Assembly (NCBI RefSeq): GCF_011762025.1
Contig: NZ_JAASQR010000001.1
Location: 806,001 to 870,000 of the forward strand
Length of the DNA stretch: 64,000 bases
Direction of reading: 5' to 3'
Origin: Sphingobium vermicomposti
GTDB lineage: Bacteria; Pseudomonadota; Alphaproteobacteria; Sphingomonadales; Sphingomonadaceae
Shown here: positions 1-7,431 of the stretch, piece by piece
Numbering within the stretch: the stretch's first letter is position 1
How the letters are laid out: each line of letters begins with the position of its first letter
Made by a program: the position numbers and the translations under genes
Notes under the pieces: model-generated
The model's database searches: none
The model's input: the letters and a program-made list of their open reading frames with translations, nothing else
What the model was told of the DNA's origin: nothing

Positions 1-706
1 GCAATTTGGGCGGGCAGCCATAATGACGGTTGGTCAGGCGGGCCAGCTGCCTGGGCGACAAGCCCGTGCGTTGCGCCAGCGTCTCGATTCGCGGCGACCC
101 TTCTCCCATCAGCCAGCCATCGACCGCTTCCAGCAGCCTCCAGGTGGAATCGGAAAGCGGGTTCACCAGATCCTCAAGAACCGACCAGCATAGAGCCGCC
201 ATCGCCTGGGAATCGTCCATCCCGCGTAATCGATGAAGCAGATCTTCAAAGACGCGGCCCTTCTCTCCGCTTACACCCCCAAGCCGGTCAGCCTGCATGC
301 TCGCATCGCCTCCATGGATGCTCAGCCAACCCGCAGGCAGCAGGGACATGCCCGCCACTTGTGATGGGCCGTCCAGGTGGAAGCATGTGGCACCCAGCGT
401 CGGACCCAGCAGGCAGACTTCAGGCGTGGGAGCAGCCGTTCCATCGTGAAAATGATATGTGCCGCCGCCTTGCAGCATGAGGCGCAATTGTGGGACGTCG
501 GCTCGCGTGACGTCAGAGTATGAATCAAGCGTTTCGCTGAACAGATAGAAGGAGCCGAAATAGGGCCGCAAATGTTCGGGCGGAGCGAAATACTGTAATC
601 GAACGGGTCCGTCTTCAGCTTCCACCATAAAGGAAAGCGGCGCGCCGCCTTCCTTTTTCGCTACACTTTGCGCCCCCCCGGGCGCATCGCCATAAAGTCG
701 GCTCAT
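1..706 (-). CDS. AraC-family transcriptional regulator (truncated by window edge)
   Basis: I translated this frame by hand from an ATG at 706; at least 235 residues are open and run off the left edge. The protein begins MSRLYGDAPGG. An N-terminal sensor-like region (about 30-150) contains FAPPEHLRPYFGSFY, a pattern I associate with AraC-type regulators. The visible C-terminus, IETLAQRTGLSPRQLARL, is the first helix-turn-helix of an AraC/XylS DNA-binding domain; the second helix-turn-helix lies outside the window. It faces away from pyrD across a structured gap. The effector and targets cannot be read from the sequence. Confidence 0.8.
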   Translation of the reverse strand, partial: MSRLYGDAPGGAQSVAKKEGGAPLSFMVEAEDGPVRLQYFAPPEHLRPYFGSFYLFSETLDSYSDVTRADVPQLRLMLQGGGTYHFHDGTAAPTPEVCLLGPTLGATCFHLDGPSQVAGMSLLPAGWLSIHGGDASMQADRLGGVSGEKGRVFEDLLHRLRGMDDSQAMAALCWSVLEDLVNPLSDSTWRLLEAVDGWLMGEGSPRIETLAQRTGLSPRQLARLTNRHYGCPPKL

Positions 707-1043
707 ACTCACCCCTTGCACCCACTATTGGGCCATAGCGCCAAACGTGCAAGAGGTGTTGTTAGCGCCCACTAACTTTTTCTGAACTCAGGAAAAAGAT
801 GGCCCGGCAACAATGTTGCCGGGCCAGTGAAAGGTCTCGTCAGCCAAAATGGCTTAGAGCCTTCGGGTCGCATGGCTTTCATACGTCCGAATCGGATAAT
901 CATGATTGGATGGATCGGACATTCGCTGGATCGAATCGGGACGATAGGCGTCGAATCTCGCCGACGATCGTCGTTCTGGGGCGACTGTTGCAATCCCGCA
1001 ACAGCGACTCGACGTAGCCATGATGCGCTGGCATAGCGCGGCG
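707..1043. other. Structured non-coding gap between the AraC-type gene and pyrD
   Basis: No convincing gene lies here. The gap is rich in hairpins: a 12-bp-armed stem at 801-825, a stem with CTGTTGC/GCAACAG arms at 985-1004, and a perfect palindrome CGACGATCGTCG at 962-973. Short open frames on both strands have no recognisable protein features. It must hold the promoter of pyrD and that of the AraC-type gene, and may hold a small RNA on the minus strand (see the terminator at 801-825). Confidence 0.5.
801..825 (-). terminator. Intrinsic-terminator-like hairpin, minus strand
   Basis: The arms GGCCCGGCAACA (801-812) and TGTTGCCGGGCC (814-825) are perfectly complementary. Read on the minus strand, the stem is followed by ATCTTTTTCC, a U-rich tail; on the plus strand it is followed by AGTGAAAGG, so termination should act on leftward transcription. 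No minus-strand gene lies to the right (pyrD is on the plus strand), so the terminated transcript is either a small RNA from 826-1040 or antisense transcription from pyrD. Confidence 0.65.
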
Positions 1044-2081
1044 ATGTTTTATCACCTGATCCGCCCGCTCTTCTTTTCCATGGATGCCGAGCGCGCGCAT
1101 AATCTGTCCATCGCGTTGTTGCGGATGATGCCCACGCCTGCCGCGAAGAAGGCTGACCCCATGCTGGCGCAGACCGTCGCTGGCGTCCGCTTTCCCAATC
1201 CGGTGGGCCTTGCCGCCGGTTACGACAAGGAAGGCCTGGTCGCGCACAAAATGCACGGCTTTGGCTTTGGCTTTGCCGAACTGGGGACGCTGACCCCCTT
1301 GCCCCAGCCCGGCAATCCGCAACCCCGCCTGTTCCGGCTGGCGCAGGATCGTGCCGTCATCAATCGGATGGGCTTCAACAATGGCGGCCAGGCGGCGGCG
1401 GCCGAACGAGTCGCCAAGCGCCGCAGGGCTGGCGGGCCGGTCATTGGCATCAATATCGGCGCGAACAAGGACGCGACGGACAGGATTGCCGACTATGTAA
1501 CGGGGGTCATGTGCATGGCCCCCCTGGCCGACTATCTGACGGTCAACATTTCATCGCCCAATACGCCGGGACTGCGGGCCTTGCAGGACCGCGCCGCGCT
1601 TGATCAATTGCTGGGTGCCGTCATGGCCGCGCGAGGCACCGACCGCACGCCCATTTTCCTGAAGGTCGCGCCGGATCTGGAGCAGGCGGATGTGGAGGAT
1701 ATAGCCGCTGCCTGCCTGGACCATGGCGTCGATGCGCTGATCATATCCAACACGACCATTTCGCGGCCCGAATTGCGGTCTCACGATGCGGACGAGTCGG
1801 GCGGCCTGTCCGGCGCGCCGCTGACGGACCTGTCGCTGCAGCGGCTGCGCGACTTCCGCCGCGTGCTTGGCAAGCGTCTGCCGTTGATCGGCGTGGGCGG
1901 CATCGCCACGGCGGAGCAGGCCTATGCCCGCCTGCGCGCCGGGGCGAGCCTGATCCAGATTTACAGCGCTCTCGTCTATGAAGGCCCCACCCTGCCCCGG
2001 CGGATCAACAGCGGACTCAAGGCTCTGCTGGCGCGGGACGGATTTGCCCATGTGAGTGACGCCGTCGGGGTCGACGCCTGA
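1044..2081 (+). CDS. pyrD: Dihydroorotate dehydrogenase (quinone), class 2
   Basis: Oxidises dihydroorotate to orotate in de novo pyrimidine synthesis, using FMN and passing electrons to membrane quinone. The 345-residue frame starts MFYHLIRPLFFSMDAERAH, the typical membrane-associating N-terminal segment of class 2 enzymes. It contains VGLAAGYDKEG, the NISSPNTPGLR substrate/active-site segment with the catalytic serine, and IGVGGIATAEQA plus GASLIQIYSALVYEGP for FMN phosphate binding. An in-frame ATG at 1020 would add eight residues (MMRWHSAA) unlike the family, so I prefer 1044, though neither start has a strong ribosome-binding site. It stands alone, with the gamma-glutamyltransferase gene 56 bp downstream on the same strand. 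Confidence 0.93.
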   Translation: MFYHLIRPLFFSMDAERAHNLSIALLRMMPTPAAKKADPMLAQTVAGVRFPNPVGLAAGYDKEGLVAHKMHGFGFGFAELGTLTPLPQPGNPQPRLFRLAQDRAVINRMGFNNGGQAAAAERVAKRRRAGGPVIGINIGANKDATDRIADYVTGVMCMAPLADYLTVNISSPNTPGLRALQDRAALDQLLGAVMAARGTDRTPIFLKVAPDLEQADVEDIAAACLDHGVDALIISNTTISRPELRSHDADESGGLSGAPLTDLSLQRLRDFRRVLGKRLPLIGVGGIATAEQAYARLRAGASLIQIYSALVYEGPTLPRRINSGLKALLARDGFAHVSDAVGVDA

Positions 2082-2137
2082 TTCGACCCGGACGATCAGT
2101 GGCTTGCCCCGACCCGTCGCAACGATAAGGTGCGGCC

Positions 2138-3838
2138 ATGATGTTTCGCCTTGCCGGGCCGCTGGCCGCCTTCGCCCTGTTCGCCCTTCCCTCCATGCCC
2201 GTTCAGGCGCGGGAGCCGGTTTCCACCAGCGCAACTGTTTCGGCGGCCGACCCCCGCGCGGCGGCGGCTGGTCAGGACATATTGCGTCAGGGGGGAAGTG
2301 CGACCGACGCCGCCATTGCAATGATGTTGGCGCTCAACGTCGTCGAACCGCATAATAGCGGCATCGGCGGCGGCGGTTTCCTGATGCACCATGATGGCGA
2401 GACAGGACTGCTGGAATCGATCGATGGGCGGGAAGCCGCGCCCGCCGCCGCCCGGCCCGACCGCTTCATCGACCCTGATGGCAAGCCAATGACATTCCGC
2501 AATGCCTGGCCCGGCGGCTATTCCGTTGGCGTGCCGGGCAATTTGCGGCTGGCATGGATGGCGCACCAGAAATGGGGCAAGCTGCCATGGGCGACGCTGT
2601 TCGACCCAGCGATCCGCCTGGCGAGCGAAGGGTTTGAGGTGCGGCAGCGGCTGGCGACCGCGATGAATGCGGTCGCGCCGGTCTGGGCCGATTTCCCGGA
2701 GATCCAGAAATATTTCTGGGTGGACGGCGCGCCTGCACCTATCGGGACGACGCTTAAAAATCCGCCTCTGGCTGCGCTGTTCCGCCGGATCGCCACGGAG
2801 GGGCCGGATGCCTTTTATCGTGGCGAAACGGCAAAGGCGATTGCCGATACCGTCACATCCGCACCCAAAAATCCGGTGCCGATGACGCAGGACGACCTTG
2901 CGTCCTACAAGGCCAAGTCGCGCAAGCCCATTTGCGGACCGTATCGCGGCTACACCATATGCGGCATGGGTCCGGCCTCTGCGGGCGGCATCACCGTGCT
3001 GCAGATTCTGGGCATGGTCGAGCGTTTCCCGCTGGCGCGCTGGGGCAAGGACGATGTGCGTTCCTGGCATGTCATCGGCGAGGCGATGCGGCTGGCCTAT
3101 GCCGATCGTGACACATGGCTGGGCGACCCCGATTTCGTGAAGGTGCCTGTGGCGGGCCTGATCGACCCCGCTTATCTAAAGCGTCGGTCCGCGCTGATTT
3201 CGATGAACCGCGCGCTAGGCATCTACAGCCCCGGAACGCCGCCCGCAGCCGACCCCCGCACCATGGCGGGCCCTCAACCGGAGAGCGGCACCAGTCATTT
3301 CGTCGCGGTGGACCGGGATGGCGACATCGCCAGCTGGACATCGACGATCGAAAGCTTTTTCGGCAGCCAGCTGATCGCCCAGGGTGTCATCCTGAACAAT
3401 GAACTGACCGACTTCAGCTTTACGCCCGAAAGAGACGGCGCTCCTGTCGCCAACCGGGTCGAGCCGGGCAAGAGGCCGCTGTCATCCATGTCGCCGACCA
3501 TCGTGTATGACAAAGACGGCACGCCTGTTTTCACCATCGGCGCGGCGGGCGGACGGACCATCATCATGCAGGTCGCCAAGGCGCTGATCGCCCATTTCGA
3601 CTGGGGGCTATCCGCGCAGGATTCCATCGCCCTGGGACTTGAGTTCTTCAACGCCGACGGGCTGGTGCTGGAAAAGGGAACGTCGCTTGAGGCGATGAAG
3701 GTGCCGCTGGAACAGCTGGGGCACAAGGTGACGGTCGCGCCGCTCGGCCTGAAGGCCAATGCCGCCGAACGCCGGAGCGACGGTCGCTGGGTCGGCGCTG
3801 CCGATCCGCGCAGCCCCGGCGTATCCCTGCAGGAATAG
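2138..3838 (+). CDS. ggt: Gamma-glutamyltransferase (gamma-glutamyl transpeptidase)
   Basis: Hydrolyses or transfers the gamma-glutamyl group of glutathione and related peptides in the periplasm. The 566-residue precursor has a Sec-type signal peptide ending near PVQA (about residue 24). It shows GGSATDAAIAMMLALNVVEP and GIGGGGFLMHH, typical of the N-terminal chain. The autocleavage site is in SGTSHFVAVDRDG, with the nucleophile threonine at about residue 385, which becomes the N-terminus of the small subunit. GKRPLSSMSPTIV and GAAGGRTIIMQV follow as expected. Length fits the family. It ends five bases before the convergent lipoprotein gene, with no terminator visible between them. Confidence 0.93.
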   Translation: MMFRLAGPLAAFALFALPSMPVQAREPVSTSATVSAADPRAAAAGQDILRQGGSATDAAIAMMLALNVVEPHNSGIGGGGFLMHHDGETGLLESIDGREAAPAAARPDRFIDPDGKPMTFRNAWPGGYSVGVPGNLRLAWMAHQKWGKLPWATLFDPAIRLASEGFEVRQRLATAMNAVAPVWADFPEIQKYFWVDGAPAPIGTTLKNPPLAALFRRIATEGPDAFYRGETAKAIADTVTSAPKNPVPMTQDDLASYKAKSRKPICGPYRGYTICGMGPASAGGITVLQILGMVERFPLARWGKDDVRSWHVIGEAMRLAYADRDTWLGDPDFVKVPVAGLIDPAYLKRRSALISMNRALGIYSPGTPPAADPRTMAGPQPESGTSHFVAVDRDGDIASWTSTIESFFGSQLIAQGVILNNELTDFSFTPERDGAPVANRVEPGKRPLSSMSPTIVYDKDGTPVFTIGAAGGRTIIMQVAKALIAHFDWGLSAQDSIALGLEFFNADGLVLEKGTSLEAMKVPLEQLGHKVTVAPLGLKANAAERRSDGRWVGAADPRSPGVSLQE

Positions 3839-3843
3839 CATGG

Positions 3844-4332
3844 CTAGTCGAGCTTCAACCCGGCGACGTTGAAGGCGAAGGGAAAGGTCGCATCTTTTGG
3901 CCCGACCACCAGATTGACTTTTAAAGTCTCGCTGTCCTGGATCGCTTCATAGGCCTTTGACGCGGGGAGCACTTCGATGCCGTCCTTATTCTCGGTCATG
4001 CGGCCTTTCCATTCATGCGTCTTGCCATCACCCGTCACCGCCGTGACGCTGCAGTTGGACAAGTCGCAGGTGAAGGGGGCGCCGACCAGCTTGACGGTCA
4101 CCTCCGCACCGCCTTCCTTCATCGGCTGGACCAGCAGCACGGAAAAGCTGTCCGGCGCGGTCATGGTGGAAACGCTGTTGGTGCTGCCAATATAGGCGAC
4201 CTTGGGCTTTGCTCCTGCGTCGCCTTCATATTTCCATTGCTGGCCGATCTGTTCGCGCTGGGTCGGTTCCTGCTCTGCTGGAGAGCAGGCCGTCATCAGC
4301 CCGATCGTCGCCACCACCATGATGCCGCGCAT
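3844..4332 (-). CDS. Small lipoprotein, function unknown
   Basis: A 162-residue protein with a lipoprotein signal (MRGIMVVATIGLMTACS); the lipobox is LMTAC, so the mature protein is probably a membrane-anchored periplasmic protein. The remainder is a beta-rich domain with two cysteines (FTCDLSNCS) that could form a disulfide. I do not recognise a named family. The start is the ATG at 4332, with AAGGAG seven bases upstream; an in-frame TTG at 4338 is less likely. That ribosome-binding site lies inside a perfect 9-bp stem (4339-4371), so translation may be conditional. It lies 68 bp downstream of sufE on the same strand and may share its transcript. Confidence 0.75.
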   Translation of the reverse strand: MRGIMVVATIGLMTACSPAEQEPTQREQIGQQWKYEGDAGAKPKVAYIGSTNSVSTMTAPDSFSVLLVQPMKEGGAEVTVKLVGAPFTCDLSNCSVTAVTGDGKTHEWKGRMTENKDGIEVLPASKAYEAIQDSETLKVNLVVGPKDATFPFAFNVAGLKLD

Positions 4333-4338
4333 CGCCAA

Positions 4339-4371
4339 TCTCCTTGCTTCCGTTTCGGTTACGCAAGGAGA
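4339..4371 (-). promoter_or_regulatory. Hairpin masking the lipoprotein ribosome-binding site
   Basis: On the minus strand TCTCCTTGC (4371-4363), a 15-nt loop and GCAAGGAGA (4347-4339) form a perfect 9-bp stem. The second arm contains the AAGGAG Shine-Dalgarno sequence of the gene starting at 4332. Such a stem would hide the ribosome-binding site when folded, as in RNA thermometers and translational riboswitches. The regulatory role is inferred; only the pairing is seen. Confidence 0.55.
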
Positions 4372-4400
4372 ACGCGTAGCGGCTGCCGAGTTTCCTCGTT

Positions 4401-4814
4401 TCAGCTGTAGCGCGCGGCCGTCTGGCGGATCAGCGCGATCATGTTGGGGATGCCTTGGGTCCGATTGGAGCTGAGCTGGTTTTTAAGATCAAAGGGAGCA
4501 AGCGCGGATTCAATATCGGTCGCCCCGATCGCCACGGGCAAACGATCCTGCACGGTCAGCAGCACCAGGGCGATAATCCCCTTGGTAATGGCTGCATTGC
4601 TGTCCGCCAGAAAATGAAGACGCCCGTCATCCAGCACCGTGGGATAGACCCATACGGCTGCCGAACAGCCGCGCACCAGCGTCGCGTCGGTCTTGAGCGC
4701 ATCGGGCATCTGTTCCAGCGCCCGGCCAAGGTCGATCAGCAGCCGATAGCGATCGTCAGCATCCAGAAATTCATATTCCTCCTGGAGATCGGCAAGGACG
4801 GGTTGGTCGGTCAT
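4401..4814 (-). CDS. sufE: SufE family Fe-S cluster assembly sulfur acceptor
   Basis: SufE takes persulfide sulfur from the cysteine desulfurase SufS and passes it to the SufBCD scaffold. This 137-residue protein (140 from the ATG at 4823) has the family's opening pattern EEYEFLDADDRYRLLIDLG and the active-site cysteine in LVRGCSAAVWV (about residue 50). The family segment ADSNAAITKGIIALVL follows, and the C-terminus has LSSNRTQGIPNMIALI. No suf operon is nearby. I favour ATG 4814, because the ATG at 4823 has its first two bases in the large inverted repeat at 4822-4867 that acts as the psp terminator. That leaves almost no room for a separate promoter, so expression may depend on read-through from pspABC. 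Confidence 0.9.
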   Translation of the reverse strand: MTDQPVLADLQEEYEFLDADDRYRLLIDLGRALEQMPDALKTDATLVRGCSAAVWVYPTVLDDGRLHFLADSNAAITKGIIALVLLTVQDRLPVAIGATDIESALAPFDLKNQLSSNRTQGIPNMIALIRQTAARYS

Positions 4815-4821
4815 ACCCGCC

Positions 4822-4867
4822 ATATAGGGAGAAAAGCGGCCCGCGAAAGCCGCTTTTCTCCCTATAT
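4822..4867 (-). terminator. Perfect 19-bp inverted repeat, psp operon terminator
   Basis: The arms ATATAGGGAGAAAAGCGGC (4822-4840) and GCCGCTTTTCTCCCTATAT (4849-4867) are exact reverse complements around an 8-nt loop. On the minus strand the GC-rich core is followed by TTTTCTCCC, giving an intrinsic terminator 43 bp after pspC. The A and T tracts make it potentially bidirectional. It abuts the sufE start, so it could equally act as an attenuator for sufE. Confidence 0.75.
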
Positions 4868-4909
4868 ATCCTTCCTGTCGGAAGCGTCGCCCGCGTCGCG
4901 CCGGGTCGA

Positions 4910-5290
4910 TCAGCGCAGATTGTCGATCTCTTCTGCCAGGCGGGTGTTGCGGCTGGTATAATGGGTTTCGATGTCGGCCAGGCGGCGATCAATGTCGCGG
5001 AATTTGGAACGGACATCCCGCGTCGAGCGCGCCGGATTGGAGCGCACGCCCTGCCAGAATTTCTCATCGTCGCGGTCGGTGTAAAGGCCCAGCGGCTTGT
5101 TTTCGGCGAAATGCGCGACCGCGAAATAGGCGATCAGCGACCAGGGGAACGCCCCCATCAGCGTGACCAGCACGGCACCGACGCGGACCCATATCACATC
5201 GATCCCGCTATAGTCGGCGATGCCGGAACAGACGCCGAGCCATTTGCCATTCTGCTTGTCGAGATAATATTTGGTGCGGCGGGCGCTCAT
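4910..5290 (-). CDS. pspC: Phage shock protein C, PspC-domain membrane protein
   Basis: Inner-membrane component of the phage shock (envelope stress) response. The N-terminus carries the PspC domain: RTKYYLDKQNGKWLGVCSGI, then YSGIDVIWVRVGAVLVT and a transmembrane segment around residues 33-62. The C-terminal cytoplasmic half is charged and predicted helical (RSKFRDIDRRLADIETHYTS), suitable for contacting PspA or PspB. The 126-residue length is normal. Its ATG overlaps the pspB stop (ATGA), so the two are translationally coupled. A strong terminator follows. Confidence 0.92.
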   Translation of the reverse strand: MSARRTKYYLDKQNGKWLGVCSGIADYSGIDVIWVRVGAVLVTLMGAFPWSLIAYFAVAHFAENKPLGLYTDRDDEKFWQGVRSNPARSTRDVRSKFRDIDRRLADIETHYTSRNTRLAEEIDNLR

Positions 5291-5559
5291 CTTACGTTCC
5301 TCCGGTCGAAATCATAGTCACTGTCCTGCGCTGGACGGGCGGGGCGGAAATCGGGGTTGTCAGCCGCGACGATCCGTTCGACCGTCTGCAACCTGTCCTC
5401 CAGCCGCCGGGCGAGCAGATGCAGTTCGTCCAACAGCCGCTCGTCTTCGTCGGTGATTTTGGGCGCCTGTTTCCACTTGGTGGAATAGTGCAGGATCAGC
5501 CAGGGCATGCCGATGAACAGCATGCCGACGACGGCGATGGGAACAACGATGTCTTCCAC
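5287..5559 (-). CDS. pspB: Phage shock protein B
   Basis: Small inner-membrane partner of PspC that helps release PspF from PspA under membrane stress. At 90 residues it has one N-terminal transmembrane helix (MEDIVVPIAVVGMLFIGMPW) followed by LILHYSTKWK and an amphipathic, probably coiled-coil region DELHLLARRLEDRLQTVERI, the standard PspB layout. The C-terminal tail is acidic and somewhat longer than in enteric PspB. It starts four bases after pspA and overlaps pspC by four bases, consistent with one pspABC transcript. Confidence 0.92.
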   Translation of the reverse strand: MEDIVVPIAVVGMLFIGMPWLILHYSTKWKQAPKITDEDERLLDELHLLARRLEDRLQTVERIVAADNPDFRPARPAQDSDYDFDRRNVR

Positions 5560-5563
5560 GATG

Positions 5564-6232
5564 TCAGGCTCCCTTGTTCATGCCAGCCTTGAGCGCGGCG
5601 AGTTCGGCGTCGACCTTGTCGGACGATTGCAGCTCCGCAATCTCTTCCTCCAATGTCTTTGGCTGCTGTCCCAGCGCCATGGCGTCGGCGCGGCCTTCGG
5701 CCATGTCGACCCGGCGTTCGAGCATGTCGAACCGAGCAAAGGCTTCGTTCACCTTCTCACCCGCATAAGCTTCCCGAAGGCGCAGACGATTTTGCGCGCT
5801 TTCCATGCGCGTGACCAGGCTGCTCTGCCGGGCGCGGGCTTCGCGCAGCTTGGCCTGCAACTTGGCGATATCCTCCTCCGACGCCGCCAACGCTTCGTCC
5901 AGCACTTCGATTTCATGCGACAGCTGTCCGGCCATGTCGGTCGCCTTCTGCTTTTCCACAAGCGCCGCCTTGGCCAGATCTTCGCGGTCCTTGCTCAACG
6001 CCAGCTGCGCCTTTTCCGTCCAGCTGTCCTGCAACGCCTGCAGCTTGCCGATGTGACGGCGCATTTCCTTCTGGTCGGCGATCGTGCGGGCGGCGGAAGC
6101 GCGCACTTCGACCAGCGTCTCTTCCATCTCAAGGATGATCATGCGGATCATCTTGGCCGGATCTTCCGCCCGATCAAGCAGGTCTGTGACATTGGCGGCG
6201 ATGATGTCGCGGGTGCGGGAGAAAATACCCAT
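5564..6232 (-). CDS. pspA: Phage shock protein A, PspA/IM30 (ESCRT-III-like)
   Basis: PspA binds and inhibits the activator PspF and, under stress, oligomerises on damaged inner membrane to preserve proton motive force. The 222-residue protein starts MGIFSRTRDIIAANVTDLLD, the amphipathic N-terminal helix typical of PspA. It continues as a long coiled coil with DPAKMIRMIILEMEETLVEV and the C-terminal helix FARFDMLERRVDMAEGRADA. The frame is open upstream to 6439, but those residues are unlike the family and cross the sigma-54 promoter, so 6232 is the start. First gene of pspABC, driven by the sigma-54 site at 6293-6308. Confidence 0.95.
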   Translation of the reverse strand: MGIFSRTRDIIAANVTDLLDRAEDPAKMIRMIILEMEETLVEVRASAARTIADQKEMRRHIGKLQALQDSWTEKAQLALSKDREDLAKAALVEKQKATDMAGQLSHEIEVLDEALAASEEDIAKLQAKLREARARQSSLVTRMESAQNRLRLREAYAGEKVNEAFARFDMLERRVDMAEGRADAMALGQQPKTLEEEIAELQSSDKVDAELAALKAGMNKGA

Positions 6233-6292
6233 CTGAACTTCACTCCTGTCTGGCTGCATAAGATGACGCTGCGGCGGCTTTGCCTTCATCAT

Positions 6293-6308
6293 TGCAGGGG
6301 CCGTGCCA
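6293..6308 (-). promoter_or_regulatory. Sigma-54 (-24/-12) promoter of pspABC
   Basis: On the minus strand the sequence is TGGCACGGCCCCTGCA. The GG of the -24 element and the GC of the -12 element are separated by exactly 10 bp, and the -24 half TTGGCACG matches the RpoN consensus very well. The transcription start would be near 6281, about 50 bp before the pspA ATG. PspF, encoded divergently, is the expected sigma-54 activator. Confidence 0.88.
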
Positions 6309-6373
6309 ATTGCTGACATCAGCCGGAAAATGGGCGCTTTAAACGGTCGTTGTCGGACGATAGGCGTTGCCAC

Positions 6374-6410
6374 TTGCCAAATCATGGTATTTTTCACCAT
6401 AAGTTGGCAA
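6374..6410. promoter_or_regulatory. Inverted repeat, probable PspF enhancer/autorepressor site
   Basis: The arms TTGCCAAATCATGGT (6374-6388) and ACCATAAGTTGGCAA (6396-6410) match at 13 of 15 positions around a 7-nt spacer. Its centre lies about 110 bp upstream of the predicted pspA transcription start, the distance expected of a sigma-54 enhancer. Its right end overlaps the first base of the pspF start codon. In Escherichia coli PspF binds upstream of pspA and thereby represses its own gene; this repeat is placed to do the same. Confidence 0.6.
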
Positions 6411-7420
6411 TGGAGAAGGCAGCCTATTTCATCGGCCAATCATTAGCGTTTCTGGACGCCGTCGAACAAGCCAGCCGCGCAGCCGAACTCAACCGCCCGG
6501 TTTTGATCGTTGGGGAGCGGGGGACGGGCAAGGAACTGATCGCTGAGCGGCTGCATCGGCTGTCGCCGCGCTGGGGCGAGCCGCTGATCATCATGAATTG
6601 CGCAGCGCTGCCCGAAACTTTGATCGAGGCGGAACTGTTCGGCCATGAACAAGGCGCGTTCACCGGCGCGGCCCGCGCCCGCGCCGGTCGGTTCGAGGAA
6701 GCGGACGGCGGCACGCTGTTCCTGGACGAACTGGGCACATTGTCCATGGCGGCGCAGGAGCGGCTCTTGCGCGTGGTCGAATATGGCGAAGTGACCCGCA
6801 TCGGCGCATCCCGGCCCAAAATGGTCGATGTGCGCATCATCGCGGCGACCAATGATGACCTGCCTTTGGCCGCCCAAACGGGACGTTTCCGGGCTGACCT
6901 GCTCGACCGGTTGAGCTTTGAGGTCATCACTCTGCCGCCGCTGCGTGTTCGCGACGGGGATGTCGCCGTTCTGGCGGATCATTTCGGGCGGCGGATGGCG
7001 GCTGAACTTGGCTGGGAACAATGGCCGGGCTTTGCCCCCGCGAGCATAGCCGAACTGGACGCGCACCAGTGGCCGGGCAATGTCAGGGAATTGCGCAATG
7101 TGGTGGAACGGGCCATCTATCGCTGGGATGATCCTGCGCGGCCCGTTTCGCGCATCATTTTCGACCCGTTCGCATCGCCCTGGAAACCCGCAGCGCTCCA
7201 GATGGCGGCACATCCGCCCGAAGCGCAGTCACCGCCCGCAACCCCGCCCCCCGAACAGGTCAGCGACCTGCGGGCCACCGTCGATGCGCATGAAGCGGCA
7301 ATCGTCAGGGCCGCGCTGGAACGTTACCGCTACAACCAGCGCGCCACCGCCAAGGGGTTAGGCCTCAGCTACGACCAGCTGCGGCACTGCATGAAGAAGC
7401 ACCGTTTGGCTGTCAGCTAA
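6410..7420 (+). CDS. pspF: PspF, sigma-54-dependent activator of the psp operon
   Basis: A bacterial enhancer-binding protein without an N-terminal receiver domain, as in PspF. The 336-residue frame has the AAA+ domain from residue 1: Walker A GERGTGKE, the sigma-54-contacting GAFTGA loop in GHEQGAFTGAARARAGRF, Walker B GGTLFLDELG, the arginine-finger region RFRADLLDRL, and WPGNVRELRNVVERAIYRW. A proline-rich linker precedes a Fis-type helix-turn-helix (RYRYNQRATAKGLGLSYDQL). The start at 6410 begins MEKAAYFIGQS; a longer frame from 6350 crosses the inverted repeat and is unlike the family. Divergent from pspABC, and probably negatively regulated by PspA. Confidence 0.93.
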   Translation: MEKAAYFIGQSLAFLDAVEQASRAAELNRPVLIVGERGTGKELIAERLHRLSPRWGEPLIIMNCAALPETLIEAELFGHEQGAFTGAARARAGRFEEADGGTLFLDELGTLSMAAQERLLRVVEYGEVTRIGASRPKMVDVRIIAATNDDLPLAAQTGRFRADLLDRLSFEVITLPPLRVRDGDVAVLADHFGRRMAAELGWEQWPGFAPASIAELDAHQWPGNVRELRNVVERAIYRWDDPARPVSRIIFDPFASPWKPAALQMAAHPPEAQSPPATPPPEQVSDLRATVDAHEAAIVRAALERYRYNQRATAKGLGLSYDQLRHCMKKHRLAVS

Positions 7421-7431
7421 AGCCCCTGCAA

